A stretch of DNA of 64,000 bases from Perognathus longimembris pacificus (lineage: Eukaryota; Chordata; Mammalia; Rodentia; Heteromyidae): assembly GCF_023159225.1 (NCBI RefSeq), contig NC_063167.1, positions 7,347,734 to 7,411,733 on the forward strand. Direction: 5' to 3'. Every line of letters starts with the position of its first letter. Positions within the stretch are counted from its first letter, which is position 1. Shown in pieces: positions 1-11,732 of the stretch. The translations under genes were made by a program, and so were the position numbers. The notes beneath the pieces are model-generated. The model saw only the letters and a list, made by a program, of their open reading frames with translations. It did not search any database and was not told where the DNA came from.

Positions 1-48
1 AGGTATGGAAACATGCGGAATTGGGGTTTTCTTTTTGTTTTTTGTTTT

Positions 49-238
49 GCCAGTCCTGGGACTTGAACTCCGGGCCTGCACACTGTCCCTAAGCTTCTTT
101 TTGCTCAAGGCTAGCACTCTACCACTTGAGCCACAGCGCCACTTCTGCCTTTTTCTGTGTATGTGGTACTGAGGAATCGAACCCAGGGCTTCATGCATGC
201 TAGGCAAGCACTCTACCACTGAGCCACATTCCCAGCCG
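49..238 (-). repeat. IDL-Geo SINE, CLCN6 intron
   Basis: Reverse-strand dimer: the Geo half (opening with the reverse complement of its 3' end, gccagtcctggg) is followed by an ID-like half ending in cattcccagcc. Both halves are near full length. Confidence 0.85.
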
Positions 239-426
239 AGGAATTGGTTTTTCTGCAAAAGATGTTCGTGTCCAGCCAGACTTAGTGCTTGCTCTAGCCT
301 GGCTCAGAGCAGCCCCTGCAGCAGGTAGCATTCATACCCACTGGCAGGTGAACAAAAATACTGAGCTGGCATCCTGGCTCTGTGTGTGTGTGCGCGCACG
401 CGTGTGTGCTCACATGCACGTGGCAG

Positions 427-648
427 TGCCAGTCCTAGGGCTTGAACTCGGGGCCTAAGTTCTGTCCCTTAGCTTTTTTGTTCAGGGCTATCACTCTACC
501 TCTTGAAACACAGCTGTACGTCTGGGTTTTTGCTGGTTAATTGGAGATAAGAGTCACATTTTTCTGCCCAAGCTGGCTTTGCACACAATTCTCAGATCTC
601 ATCTTCTGAATAGTTAGGTACAGGTGTGAGCCACCAGTACCCAGCGCA
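427..648 (-). repeat. 7SL(B1-like)-Geo SINE
   Basis: Reverse-strand Geo half joined to a 7SL-derived half, recognised by ctggttaattggagataagag and the reversed caggtgtgagccacc. Diverged copy in a CLCN6 intron. Confidence 0.75.
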
Positions 649-842
649 TCAGGGCTTTCTTAAGGCCTGGGAGCATCTCAGAACATGAAGCTGGTCCAAG
701 ATTGATAACCAACCAGGAAAGGACATGTGCAGACGTGTCTGTGTTACTCAGATGGGGAAAAGTGAGAAGGTGCTTGCAGCAGAGGGCTCTTCCATAGATA
801 CGCCATTCCCAACCCCCACCCACCCCTCTCTTCTTTCCTCAG

Positions 843-2432
843 AGACAAGCGAGACTTTGTCTCAGCTGGGGCAGCCGCTGGGGTAGCTGCAGCCTTTGGG
901 GCACCCATTGGAGGCACCTTGTTTAGTCTGGAAGAGGGCTCGTCCTTCTGGAACCAAGGGCTCACGTGGAAAGTGGTAAGTAGACGCTAGAGGAAACCAC
1001 ACCCAAAACTCACCTGGGCATCTCAGGACCTTGAAACATCATTCTGGTGATGTCGGAGGGCGGTTCCTCAGTGGTCACGGCCTGGGCCTCCACACTGCCC
1101 ACCCCACAGCAAACAGCCACCGTCCTCTGTGAGCCATCTATGAAAGCACAAAGTGGGCATCATCCCGGGTTAGGACTTGAACCTATCTCCCTTGAGCAGT
1201 GTTCTCCTTTGTGCCTCTCCTTCCTCTTGGCACAGTATCTGCTTGGCAGAGGGTGTTCCTGGAAGGCTGTTGGGAGGAGGCGGTCTTAGGCCCCGTTTCC
1301 ACGTGTCTCCCGAGGTCCACCCCGGGGGTGGGGGGGCACATCCCCGTCTCAGCCCCGTGCCCACACGCCTCGGATGGGGCTGTGGGACTGAGCTTCGAGG
1401 GAGAGAGGAGGACCTGTCACAGTTGTGCCCCTGTTTTTGTCACTGTCTCCAGCTCTTTTGCTCCATGTCTGCCACCTTCACCCTCAACTTCTTCCGTTCT
1501 GGGATTCAGTTCGGAAGTTGGGGCTCCTTCCAGCTCCCGGGACTGCTGAGCTTTGGCGAGTTTAAGGTATGCTCGTCTTTTCTCCCAGGATTCCTTGCCT
1601 GACCCTTGGAATTGGCTCCTACGGAGGAACCAGAGGCCAGGTGCAGCTTCCAGTGAAGCCACTGCCCCTCTAGCGAGGCCATCTGCCCCTCTAGTGTCGC
1701 CACGCGTGCCAGGCTTGGCGTGGGTAGGATTCCAGTGAGGCCTCGGCTCTCTGAGAAGGGCAGGCAGCACCACTCTTGTTTCTGTCTTCTCTCTGTCCCT
1801 GCCTGTTCTCATGGCCACTCTGGTTTTTCTCTCTCCCTCCCTTCCCCCTTCTCTCAGTGCTCTGACTCTGATAAAAAATGTCATCTCTGGACAGCTATGG
1901 ATTTGGGGTTCTTCGTCGTGATGGGGGTCATTGGGGGCCTCCTGGGAGCCACATTCAACTGTCTGAACAAGAGGCTTGCAAAGTACCGGATGCGAAATGT
2001 GCACCCGAAACCTAAGCTCGTCAGGTATCTGCACAGTTGCCTCCCCTGTGAACGAGCCTGTTGTGGCTCCCTGAGCCCCATACGGGGCCCTCTCTTCCTG
2101 GGAGACAGCTCCTGCCTCCCCCAACAATGAAAGAGGCTCCCAAATCTACCCTGCTGGCGGCACCGGCCACGAGGCCTAGCCTGCGCTTCATGTGTGTCCA
2201 GGTGGCTGGTTGACTCCCAGCTCTTGTGACCTCCTGTTACTATAAGACCAAGTTGGGAGGGCCAGCGTGGCCCTGCTGAGGCCATTCCTGCCCAGATGCA
2301 CCGTGGAGGCCGGGCAGTCCCCTGGGGAGAGGATGTGGCTGTGGTCACCACTTGATTGCCTGCCCATTTGGAACTGCAGATTGCTGGGATGCAGCAGTAA
2401 TGCAGCCAGTGTGGACTGAGCTGTGCACGTGT

Positions 2433-2465
<33 letters not shown>

Positions 2466-5400
2466 TGTGTGTATAGACTGAGCAGGGGCTGTGGGGAGGG
2501 GGGGTGCAGGGTGTATGTCCTGTCTTCATACCAAGTGTCATTGTGGATTGTGACAGCTGTGCTCTGCTTCCTAGAGTCTTGGAGAGCCTCTTGGTGTCCC
2601 TGGTAACCACCGCGGTGGTGTTCGTGGCCTCCATGGTATTAGGGGAATGCCGAGAAATGTCCTCTGCGAGTCAAGTCGGCAATGGCTCCATCCAGCTCCA
2701 GGTATCCCTCACATGCCTGCCGCCTTCTCCCTCCACCAGAACCCGCTGTTCCGAGGTGCAGGGTAGCAGGGGGCTGAGAGTCGGGAATGTGCGCCATTGC
2801 TCTACCTGAGAGAATGCACATAGGCGCCTTCTGCCTGGTCCACTTTGTGAACGAGTCTGGCTGTCTAGTTCACCTTTGTGAGTGAGTCTGGCTGTCTCAT
2901 GTGCTTTGTGAACCAGTCTGGCTGTCTGGTCCACATTGTAAATGAGTCTGGCTTTTTGGGAAGGGAGCTGTTTTCTAGGGAGTACTTGTCAGAAACAAGC
3001 TTGGGGTTCTTGACTACTCCTTCTCCAAGTGTGTGTTATACTTCTACCTCTCCAGGCTTACAGGGACCCCTGAGCAGGCCTCATCACCCATGACCTTGCC
3101 TTTGATATCCTGGGGGTCGCACTTAGGACTGGGCAAAACAAGCCTGTGATCCTAGCTACCCAGGAGGCTGAGAGCTGAGGATCAAGGTTCAAAGCCAGCC
3201 TGGACCACAAAAACGTCCATGAGATTATCTCCAGCTAGCCATCAAAAGGCCAGAAGTGGAGATGTGGCTCACGTAGTAGAACACCAGCCTCGAGCACAAA
3301 AGCCAAACTAGACCCCCAAGTGCTGAGTTCAAGCTCTAGTACTGGTGTGTGCATACACACTTGCACACATGACGCGCATGCACACACACACACAAAGGGT
3401 TGTTTGTGTCAGGGTGAACCACGAATCTCTTTTCCCAGCATCTCCTGGCTCTTACTGAAGTGTCCTTTGCGCCTGTCTCCCTCTCCCTCTCCCTTCCTGA
3501 GGGCCTTTCCTTGGGAAGCAGAGGGGCTGACTCCACCATGCTGCTTTGGTCCCCTCCGGTGGGTCTGAGAAACAACCGTGTGCTCAGCCTCTGGGGTGGT
3601 GGCTGCTGAGCCTTCCCTACATTCTTTGGGTTGCTTTTAACTGGTCATGTGAGTCCTTCAGAGACATCATCCCCCCTTCTCCCCCACCCCTCGCCTTGGA
3701 GAGCCGCCTCATCAGCATCGCGGGAACAGAGCGCACAGCCCTAGACACGTTCCACCGGGGGTCAGCCGGCCACGGCCACACCTGCTCCTCAGAGCTGCTC
3801 ACTCGTGCCGCCCCGAGCTGAGGGCTGCTCGCACTTGGAGATGGCCATACCATGTGTGATGGCAGAACACGCAGGATACTTCCTTGCTCTCTAAGGACGT
3901 TTGCCGGCTCCCGTCTCGGTTATTCCCTAGGTCACGCGTCTTAAGATCGGTAGTTTTCCAAGAGTGTCCTGTTCTGGAACATTCGAAAACAACCATAAAA
4001 GCATTCTGTGCCAGGCCCAGTGGCTCATGCCAGTAATCCCAGCACGCGTGAGGCTAAAGCATAGGGTCACGACACAGCTAGCCTAGGTTACAGAGCGAAA
4101 CCCCTGACTCCAAAAGCAGACAGGAAAAAAGAAAACCAAGCTTCGTTCTGTGCCTGTGGGCTTGTGGGTTGATCTAGACCCAGGGGCCGCCTTAGTAGTT
4201 GTCCCGGGAAGGGTGGCTGTGTGCCATACCTCAGTCTCCACACGTGGATTCACTCTCCCACGGGCTCCTCCAGCTATCCCCACCTTACATAGTAGGAAAC
4301 GGAGGCAAGGAGAGGCCTTGGCCCAGATCCCTTAGCTAACGGCATGTGGCGTGAGGGTAGCTTTGCTGCCACCATGTAGATGAGACATGAAGTGCTGTCC
4401 CTGGCACAGTTGGCGACAAAGCCGCCTCATTTTGGAGTCTGCTCTGCTTTTCCAGAAGTGCTGTGTTGCTGCCCAGTGCAGCTGACACGGGCCTTTTCCA
4501 GAGGCCTTCGGGACCAGGCTCCTCCAGATGTACTCTGGGAAATCCAGCCTGCCACAGCCATGATGCTGGGGCCCAGCCGCCCACCATTGGCTTTGCTCCG
4601 CTCCGTGATGCTGGGGCACGGCACACATTTCTCCTTTGCCAGCCTCTGCCAGCAGGGCTCCGCTCTGTCCCTGGCAGCCTGCTGTGTGGCCCATGGGGTT
4701 GTGATATAAACCATCACCCAGTGTCACAGCGCCCACACTGAGCGCTTCATCTGTGTCATCGGTGCAGTCAGATGCAGAACCCCTATCCTTCATCTTTATA
4801 ACACCGTTCTGTATAGACAGCCCTGGCTGTGACTCATGTCCCTGAGCACTGTCTGCTAGAAAACCAGACGCCCTTCCCTCCACCCTTGGGTGAACCATGG
4901 TGAGAGCCAGAGGCTCGGTGGTGGGGAGCAGGTCCTTTTTCCTCTTTGGATTCTGACCTCCAGATGGGGTTAGAGGAGGGGCACAGCCACCAAGCCTCAG
5001 GCCAAGGTGGGTTTCTTTCCCAGAAAGTCCAGGACAAAGGCTGTTAGCATTCATAACCAAAGGTGAGGCCCTGGGTCAGGTAGCGGCCTGGACACCTGTC
5101 TCACCTGCCAAACTCCCCACGGCGTCCAGCTGTCAGAGAGAACTGTGATCAAAGGTTTTTGTAGTGATTCTTTCACTCAGCATCAAAATGCAGAGATCAA
5201 CACCACAGTTGGCTGCTGTTGGTTTTGAGGGTTTTTCTTGCTGGTCTTGGTGCTTGTACTCAAGGCGTGGGCGCTGTCCCTGAGCCTCTCTGTGCTCAAG
5301 GCTAGTGCTCTACCACTTGATCTACAGCAGCACTTCCGACTTGCGGCTTTTTCTGAGTTGTTTATTAAGTTGTACAGAGGGGTTACAGTGCAATAGTCAG

Positions 5401-8400
5401 ATGAGTATAATGCTTCTTGGACAATGTCACCCCTTCCTTTACTTTTCCACATTCCCCCTCCCCCGTCCCTGCCCACAAGTTGCATAGTTCATTTCTTACG
5501 CAGTGTATATTGAATACAGTGGGTGCATTCCTCCATTGGTTTGCTCAATTTCTGCTGCCAGTGTAAGTGGAGGCAAAGCTGTGCAGGCAGACTTCTGACC
5601 TTGCTAGAGACCCGTGTGTCCTGGTTGGGTATCCTTATGATGCCTTTTTTTCTTTTCTGGTTCTGGGGCTTGGACTCAGGGTCTGGGCGCTGTCCCTGAG
5701 CCTCTGTGTTCTAAGCTAGCGCTTGAGCCACAGTGCCACTTCTAGCCTTCTCTGAATAGTTGATTGGAGATAAGAGTCTCACAGACTTAACTGCCTGGGC
5801 TGGCTTTAACCCTCCCTCCTCAGATCTGAGCTTCCTGAGTAGCGAGGGTGACAAGCGTGAGCCACGAGCGCCCCCTTAGGCTGACTTCTTTACTCCTGCT
5901 TCCTAGGTCACATCAGAAGGTGTGAATTCCAGTATCAAGACATTTTTTTGTCCCAATGATACGTACAATGACATGGCCACGCTCTTCTTCAACCCTCAGG
6001 AGTCGGCCATCCTCCAGCTTTTCCACCAGGACGGTGAGTCTGCACTGCCCCAGCCCAGCGGGGCGCTGGCTTTGGCTCTGCTGCTCAGCCCCCCTTCCCT
6101 CCAAGCCAGCCCAGGGCTCCTCCCGCATCACCCCAGCCGCACAGCCGTGCCGGCAGGGGGCCCGGGGCAGGCCGTGGAAGGGCCAGCGAGGAGGACGGCC
6201 CGCTGGGTCTTGGGGCAGTGAAGGCCGGCATCTCAGCCTGGTCTTTCCCTTGCAGGGACCTTCAGCCCCATCACCCTGGCCTTGTTCTTCGTCCTCTATT
6301 TCCTGCTTGCCTGTTGGACTTACGGCATTTCTGTGCCAAGTGGTCTGTTTGTGCCCTCTCTGCTGTGTGGGGCAGCTTTTGGGCGCCTCGTGGCCAATGT
6401 CCTCAAAAGGTACAGTATATAAGTGTGCGAGTGAGCATGTGCATATGTTTCAAGAGTGTGAGTATGAGTGTACGTGTGAATGGGTGTGTGTATCTGTGCA
6501 AATGGGTGCATGTGAGTGTAAGTATACGTGTGAGGACCAGGTGCTGGCAGCGCATGCCTTAACCCCACCTATTGAGGAGGCTGAGATTTGAGGCTCCAGG
6601 TTTGAAGCCAGCCCAAGCAGGAAAGTCTGTGAGACTCTCCTCCAATTAACTTCCAAAAGCTGCAAGTGGCGCTGTGGCTCAAGTGGTAGAGCACTAGTCT
6701 TGAGCAAAAGAAGCTCAGGGACAGCGCCTAGGCCCTGAGTTCAAGCCCCAGGGCCAGCACCAAAATATATATGTGTGTGTGTGAGAGCATATACATGTAA
6801 GTAGATGTGAGTACGCACACTCGTGCACATAGGCACAGCACGGGGATGTGGATACACAGATACCCACTATGACTCTCAGCGCGTCTCCATGCATTTCTTC
6901 ACCAGCTACATCGGGCTGGGCCACATCTACTCGGGGACCTTTGCCCTGATTGGCGCAGCGGCCTTCTTAGGCGGGGTGGTCCGCATGAGCATCAGCCTCA
7001 CAGTCATCCTGATCGAGTCAACCAACGAGATCACCTATGGGCTCCCCATCATGATCACCCTGATGGTGAGCACCCCCCCACGCCCCGCAGGCTGGGGCCA
7101 AGCTCATCCCACAGGGATGGTCTCCAGGCCACTGCTTTGTGTTCCAGGTAGCCAAATGGACAGGGGACTTCTTCAACAAGGGCATCTACGACATCCACGT
7201 GGGCCTGCGGGGCGTGCCGCTCCTGGAGTGGGAGACCGAGGTGGAGATGGACAAGTAAGGTCTGAGGCTGGGGTGGTAAGGCTGGCTTGGAGCAAGAAGA
7301 AGGGACGGTGTTCCCCAGCATGGCAGCTGCGTGGTGGGGGCAGGGGGGGCAGTGGGGACCAGAGGGGCTGAGAGGCTTGCCGAGGCCGAGGGCAGGCCGG
7401 TTCCTGGCTACATGTACAGCCACGTGTCACAGGTCACACGTCTGGATCCCGTCGGGATAGGACTGAGACTGAGGCAGGGAGTGAGGCCAGCCTGCTGCGT
7501 GCGCACCTGACGCGTGCCCCAGTTGGCCTAAGTGATCCCACAGACCCTGCGGCCTCCTGTCCAGATAGCAGGCAGGCCCTGATGGACTAGCGCAGCGCCA
7601 TGAAGCAGCTGCGGTCAACTTGGAGCATCTCTGTCGCTACTGAGCACTGCTGTTAGAGCAGGGAAGCACTGTGGATGAGTGAGCAAGGCTAGATTTGATC
7701 TGTGAGCTGGGATGTGCCATTCCCTGATCCAAACGAGACCCCAAGATTACATTTTCAGTTTCAATGTAATGAGCAGCCTAATGATGATACCTAGCAGGTA
7801 CCTGCCGTGTACAGGGAGCTGCCAGCCCTCCATCAGGCCTCTGGGGCTCATGAAGAGGGGAGGCACGGGTAAAAGCATGAAGGGTGTTCCAGGCACAGGG
7901 AACAGCATGTGAGAAGGGATGCTGCAGAAGAGAGGGAGAACTGGCACGGGCCCCTGAGCTTGTTTCCAGGGCCCTGGGCTTGCTCGTGAGGCTGGGTGGT
8001 TCCCCTCCCCCAGGCTGAGAGCTAGCGACATCATGGAGCCCAACCTGACCTACGTCTACCCGCACACCCGCATCCAGTCTCTGGTCAGCATCCTGCGCAC
8101 CACGGTCCACCACGCCTTCCCAGTGGTCACAGAGAACCGGGGCAACGAGAGGGAGTTCATGAAGGGCAACCAGCTCATCAGCAACAACATCAAGTTCAAG
8201 GTAGAGAAAACAGTCTTGGTGCTTCTGTTCACGGCCGCCACACCCTCCTGGGTAACCCTGACTGGCTGTGGGTCACCCTGCCATGGAACAGCTGAGATCC
8301 ACAGCCCCGATGGGCTTCGTCAGGTGTACACATGCCCCCGGATCTTTTTATTTTTGTTGGTCATGGGGCTTGAACTCAGGTCCTGCGTGCTATCCCTGAG

Positions 8401-11400
8401 CTTTCTTGCTCAAGGCTCTACCTCTTGAGCCACTGCGCCACTTCTGGTTTTCAGGTGATTAACTAGAAATAAGAATCTCAGACTTTCCTGCCCTGGCTGG
8501 CTTCAAACTGCCGATTGTCAGATCTTGGTCTCGTGAGGAGCTTGGATTACAGGCGTGAGCCATTCATTGGTGCCTGGCCTGGTCTTTTTTGTTTTGTTTT
8601 TTTCTTTTTTGGTACTGGGGATTGAACCTAGGACGTTGATCTTCCTAGGCAAGTGCTTTGCCACTAAGCTACATCCCGGCCCCAGCCGTATCTTTTTTAA
8701 GTCTAGGTTTTAGAATTTACCATGTGCAACTATCTAGGGTGTTGACAAATGCGGTAGCCTTTGACCTACGTAGAGGAAGGAGAATCCTTCATGGTGGTGA
8801 GAACCTGTAATTCCAGCTACTCAGGAGGTGGAGGTGGAGGATCATGGATTGACGCTAGCCTGGGCAAAAAGCCAAGACTCTATCTTTAAAACAAACTAAA
8901 TGCAAAATGACTGAAGGTGTGGCTCTAATAGTAGAGAATCTACCTAGCAAACACAAGGTCCTGAGTTCAAACCCCAGTAAGGGGGGATATGAGGGTGGTC
9001 TGGGAGCTTCAGGAATAACAGTGTGGAGACTGCAAAGCTAGCTGGTGGGATGCACCACATCCTTGGGGTCCCAGGAGGAAGATTATTTCCTGATCCCCAT
9101 CTTCTGGAGAGCAGGGCCAGCCTCTCAGCCTCACTTGGGCCTGGCGTCCACCCCTGGGCTTGATGGCTTTGATGGGGGCAGCGATGGACTGACAGCCCCA
9201 CAAGACAATGTAGGGCACTCAGATGTTCCTTCCCAAGTCAGGAGGAGGGACAGTGGCCAACAGAAAGCAGCCAGCTGGGGCTGGGGCTGGGTTTAGGGTT
9301 GGGGTTGGGGTTCGCGTTGGGACTGGGGTTGGGGTTGGGGTTTGCGCTGGGGCTGGGGTTGGAGTTGGGGCTGGGGTTTGCACTGGGGCTGGGGTTGGGG
9401 TTGGGGTTTGCGCTCTGGCTGGGGTTGGAGTTGGGGTTGGGTTTGCGCTGGGGCTGGGGTTTACACTGGGGTTGGGGTTGGGGTACTCAGTGGTAAAGCG
9501 CTTGCCTGGGGTATGTGAGGGCCTGGGTTCAGGTTTGGTCACCAATATCAGAAAGAAAGTCCTCTCTCCATATAGAGGTGAGGAGGCCTTTGAACCTTGT
9601 GATGTTACGTACGAAACAGAAGACAAGCCACGGGGCCCCGTGAGCCCTTCCCCTCGCCCCGCATGGTTCTGCCATTAGGCCCTGGTTCTCCGATCCCTGG
9701 GCGGGGCAGTGGCCGCGGGAGGGTGTGTTAGGCCGAGGCCTGCGGCCTCCCTGTGACGCCTGCCATTGTGCCCACCCTGTCCTCAGAAGTCCAGCATCCT
9801 GACGCGCGCCGGGGAGCAGCGCCGGCGGAGCCAGTCCATGAAGTCCTACCCGTCGAGCGAGCTGCGCAACATGTGCGAGGAGCACGCGGCCCCCGAGGAG
9901 CCGGCCGAGAAGGAGGACCTGCTGCAGCAGATGCTGGAGCGCAGGTGCGGCCCGCGCCCGCCGCCCGCCGCCCCTCGGGCCGCCCAGCCCAGGGTGTGCT
10001 AGGCAGTGTCTGGTTTTTGTGTAACAGATACACTCCCTACCCCAACCTGTACCCCGACCAGTCCCCGAGCGAAGACTGGACGATGGAGGAGCGCTTCCGC
10101 CCGCTCACCTTCCACGGCCTCGTCCTGCGCTCCCAGCTCGTCACCCTGCTCGTCCGCGGCGTGTGCTACTCGGAGAGCCAGTCGGTGAGTGCCCGGCGCC
10201 TCCGCCCACCTCGCTGCACTTCCAGAAAAGGGGGACCCCGGCACCCCCCACCTGCTCTCTCCTCTCACAGGTGGTGGACGGTCAAGTATCCCTGGGCCAC
10301 CTGGGACCACTGCACATGCATATGCACGCATCTGTGCCACCCAGGAACACACGCACACACATCTGTGCCACTCAGGAACACACACACCTGTGCCACTCAA
10401 GAACACACACCTGTGCCACCCGGGAACACACACACACCTGTGCCACTCAGGAACACACACCTGTGCCACCCGGGAACACATACACACCTGTGCCACTCAA
10501 GAACACATCTGTGCCACCCAGGAACACATACACACACACCTGTGCCACTCAAGAACACACACCTGTGCCACCCGGGAACACACACACACCTGTGCCACCC
10601 AGGAACACACACACACACCTGTGCCACCCAGGAACACACACACACACACCTGTGCCACCCAGGAACATACACACACACACCTGTGCCACCCGGGAACACA
10701 CACACACCTGTGCCACTCGGGAACACACCCACACCTGTGCCACCCAGGAAAATACACACACACACCTGTGCCACCCAGGAACACACAGACACACACACCT
10801 GTGCCGCCCGGGGCACCTCGCGCTGTCTGTAGTAGGAGGCCAGGCAAGTTGCCCACGGGCTGCAGCCTGAGGCCCCTGCGGTCCAGCCGGCCTGCACAGC
10901 AGTGACTGGGGTGGCACAGGAAGAGCCCCACGTGGAGGGGCGCAGCCCAGCTGGGGAGGGGAGGAGGATGTGCAGCAGGCTGGTAGATTGGGAGGCGAGT
11001 AGGGAGCCTCTGCGCCCCCCCACCCCCCGGCAAGGACCCTTGTCTTGGTTGGGATTGCAGAGCGCCAGCCAGCCGCGCCTTTCCTACGCCGAGATGGCCG
11101 AGGACTACCCGCGGTACCCTGACATCCACGACCTGGACCTGACGCTGCTGAACCCTCGGATGATCGTGGTGAGGGGGCTGCCCCGTGGGCCATCTGGGGC
11201 GACCGTGGCGAGGGCTGCTCTGTGGGCTGCGGCTGACCCCTGCCATCTCTTCTGCAGGATGTCACCCCGTATATGAACCCCTCACCATTCACCGTCTCTC
11301 CCAACACCCACGTCTCCCAAGTCTTCAACCTGTTCAGAACCATGGGCCTGCGCCACCTGCCCGTGGTGAACGCCGTGGGAGAGGTGAGCCTGAGCCCGGC

Positions 11401-11732
11401 CCGGCCCCTGCCCCCCCCCCCCCCCCCCGCCTGTGCCGCCTCTGTCCCGGGAGGCCGCCAGGTGGCGCCAGGGCGCTGCGCTGCCTCCCCCCACCGGCCT
11501 GGGGCGGGCGGTCTCTGAGACCCTGCCCTGTTGTTTCCCTGCTTTTGCCCCCCCACCCCCCAAGTGCTGGGTTACAGGCATGTGCCACCGTGCCCGGTGC
11601 CTCACACCTCGGTGAAGTCACTGTGGACTCTGGACCTTTCTCCTGTTCCAGATCGTGGGGATCGTTACCCGGCACAACCTGACGTACGAGTTTCTGCAGG
11701 CCCGGCTGCGGCAGCACTACCAGACTCTGTGA
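843..11732 (+). CDS. CLCN6: CLCN6, last 14 coding exons (2Cl-/H+ exchanger ClC-6)
   Basis: Late-endosomal CLC-family 2Cl-/H+ antiporter. Coding exons read directly with GT-AG borders: 843-975, 1453-1566, 1858-2024, 2575-2701, 5907-6033, 6256-6409, 6906-7065, 7148-7254, 8014-8200, 9787-9944, 10028-10184, 11061-11168, 11258-11383, 11652-11732 (TGA 11730-11732). They join in frame to 634 residues; the family length is about 869, so roughly 235 N-terminal residues lie upstream of the window. The first exon carries [14 protein letters not shown], whose second Glu corresponds to the intracellular proton glutamate. Exons 4-5 encode a luminal loop with N-glycosylation sequons (NGS, NSS, NDT). The core helices include [18 protein letters not shown]. 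Two cytosolic CBS domains follow: CBS1 from exon 8014-8200 ([14 protein letters not shown]) and CBS2 in the last two exons (GLRHLPVV). No frameshift or premature stop seen. Confidence 0.98.
2428..2473. repeat. (GT/GC)n microsatellite
   Basis: Alternating purine-pyrimidine tract, GC units followed by GT units, about 100 bases before the CLCN6 exon at 2575. Z-DNA-prone composition. Confidence 0.9.
3118..3348 (+). repeat. 7SL-Geo SINE
   Basis: Forward copy: gatcctagctacccaggagg (7SL half) then ggccagaagtggagatgtgg (Geo half) ending ctagtactgg. Confidence 0.8.
4011..4126 (+). repeat. B1-like monomer
   Basis: Forward 7SL-type monomer with ggcccagtggctcatgcc and taatcccagcac, ending in gaaacccctgactccaaaa; no Geo half. 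Confidence 0.7.
5240..5355 (-). repeat. Geo-type SINE fragment
   Basis: Reverse Geo half (gctgtccctgagcctctctg; ctcaaggctagtgctctacc) without a clear left monomer. The remaining 2.7-5.6 kb intron DNA is otherwise unique. Confidence 0.65.
5658..5877 (-). repeat. 7SL-Geo SINE next to an exon
   Basis: Reverse copy ending about 30 bases before the CLCN6 exon at 5907, so it supplies the sequence just upstream of that exon's acceptor region. Confidence 0.8.
6536..6765 (+). repeat. 7SL-Geo SINE
   Basis: Forward copy with gctgtggctcaagtggtaga A-box-like segment and gagttcaagcccc B-box-like segment; followed by a TG-rich tail. Confidence 0.85.
8355..8580 (-). repeat. 7SL-Geo SINE
   Basis: Reverse copy; Geo half slightly shortened (ctcaaggctctacctcttga), then the 7SL half ending ggtgcctggcc. 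Confidence 0.8.
8610..8687 (-). repeat. ID-like monomer
   Basis: Reverse tRNA-Ala-type unit: tactggggattgaacc and gccactaagctacatccc. Old copy adjoining the preceding SINE. Confidence 0.65.
8788..8990 (+). repeat. Old 7SL + ID dimer
   Basis: 7SL-type half (cctgtaattccagctactca) followed by an ID-type half (aaggtgtggctctaatagta; ggtcctgagttcaaacccc), a different right half from Geo. Resembles B1-ID dimers of other rodents. Confidence 0.55.
9285..9480 (+). repeat. G-rich minisatellite (ggggttggggctgggg)
   Basis: About 195 bases of degenerate repeats of GGGGTT and GGGGCT with interspersed TTTGCGCT or TTCGCGTT units. It begins with tttagggttggggttgggg. Lies in the CLCN6 intron before the exon at 9787. 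Confidence 0.9.
9478..9550 (+). repeat. ID-like monomer
   Basis: Forward tRNA-like unit (ctcagtggtaaagcgcttgc) directly at the end of the G-rich array. Confidence 0.55.
10330..10815 (+). repeat. CLCN6 intronic minisatellite, about 18 units
   Basis: Tandem units of 21-34 bases reading tgtgccacccaggaacacac with a variable CA tail; alternates are ctcaagaac, cccgggaac and ctcaggaac. The length changes come mainly from the CA part. Lies between the exons ending at 10184 and starting at 11061. The repeat has no stop in several frames and creates long but meaningless ORFs. Confidence 0.95.
11452..11466 (+). promoter_or_regulatory. CTCF-like motif
   Basis: ccgccaggtggcgc matches the CTCF core with one mismatch, in a GC-rich CLCN6 intron. 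Motif match only; no occupancy evidence. Confidence 0.35.

Noticed and set aside
1417..2127. 236-aa minus-strand ORF
   Set aside because: Antisense across two CLCN6 exons and an intron without splice or family support.
9753..10905. Long + strand ORFs (up to 359 aa) rich in His, Thr, Cys, Pro
   Set aside because: They are CLCN6 exon sequence in wrong frames running through the CA-rich minisatellite; the repeat has no stop codons.
10397..11556. Minus-strand ORFs rich in Val, Cys, Trp
   Set aside because: Antisense of the same minisatellite and of CLCN6 exons; no family similarity.
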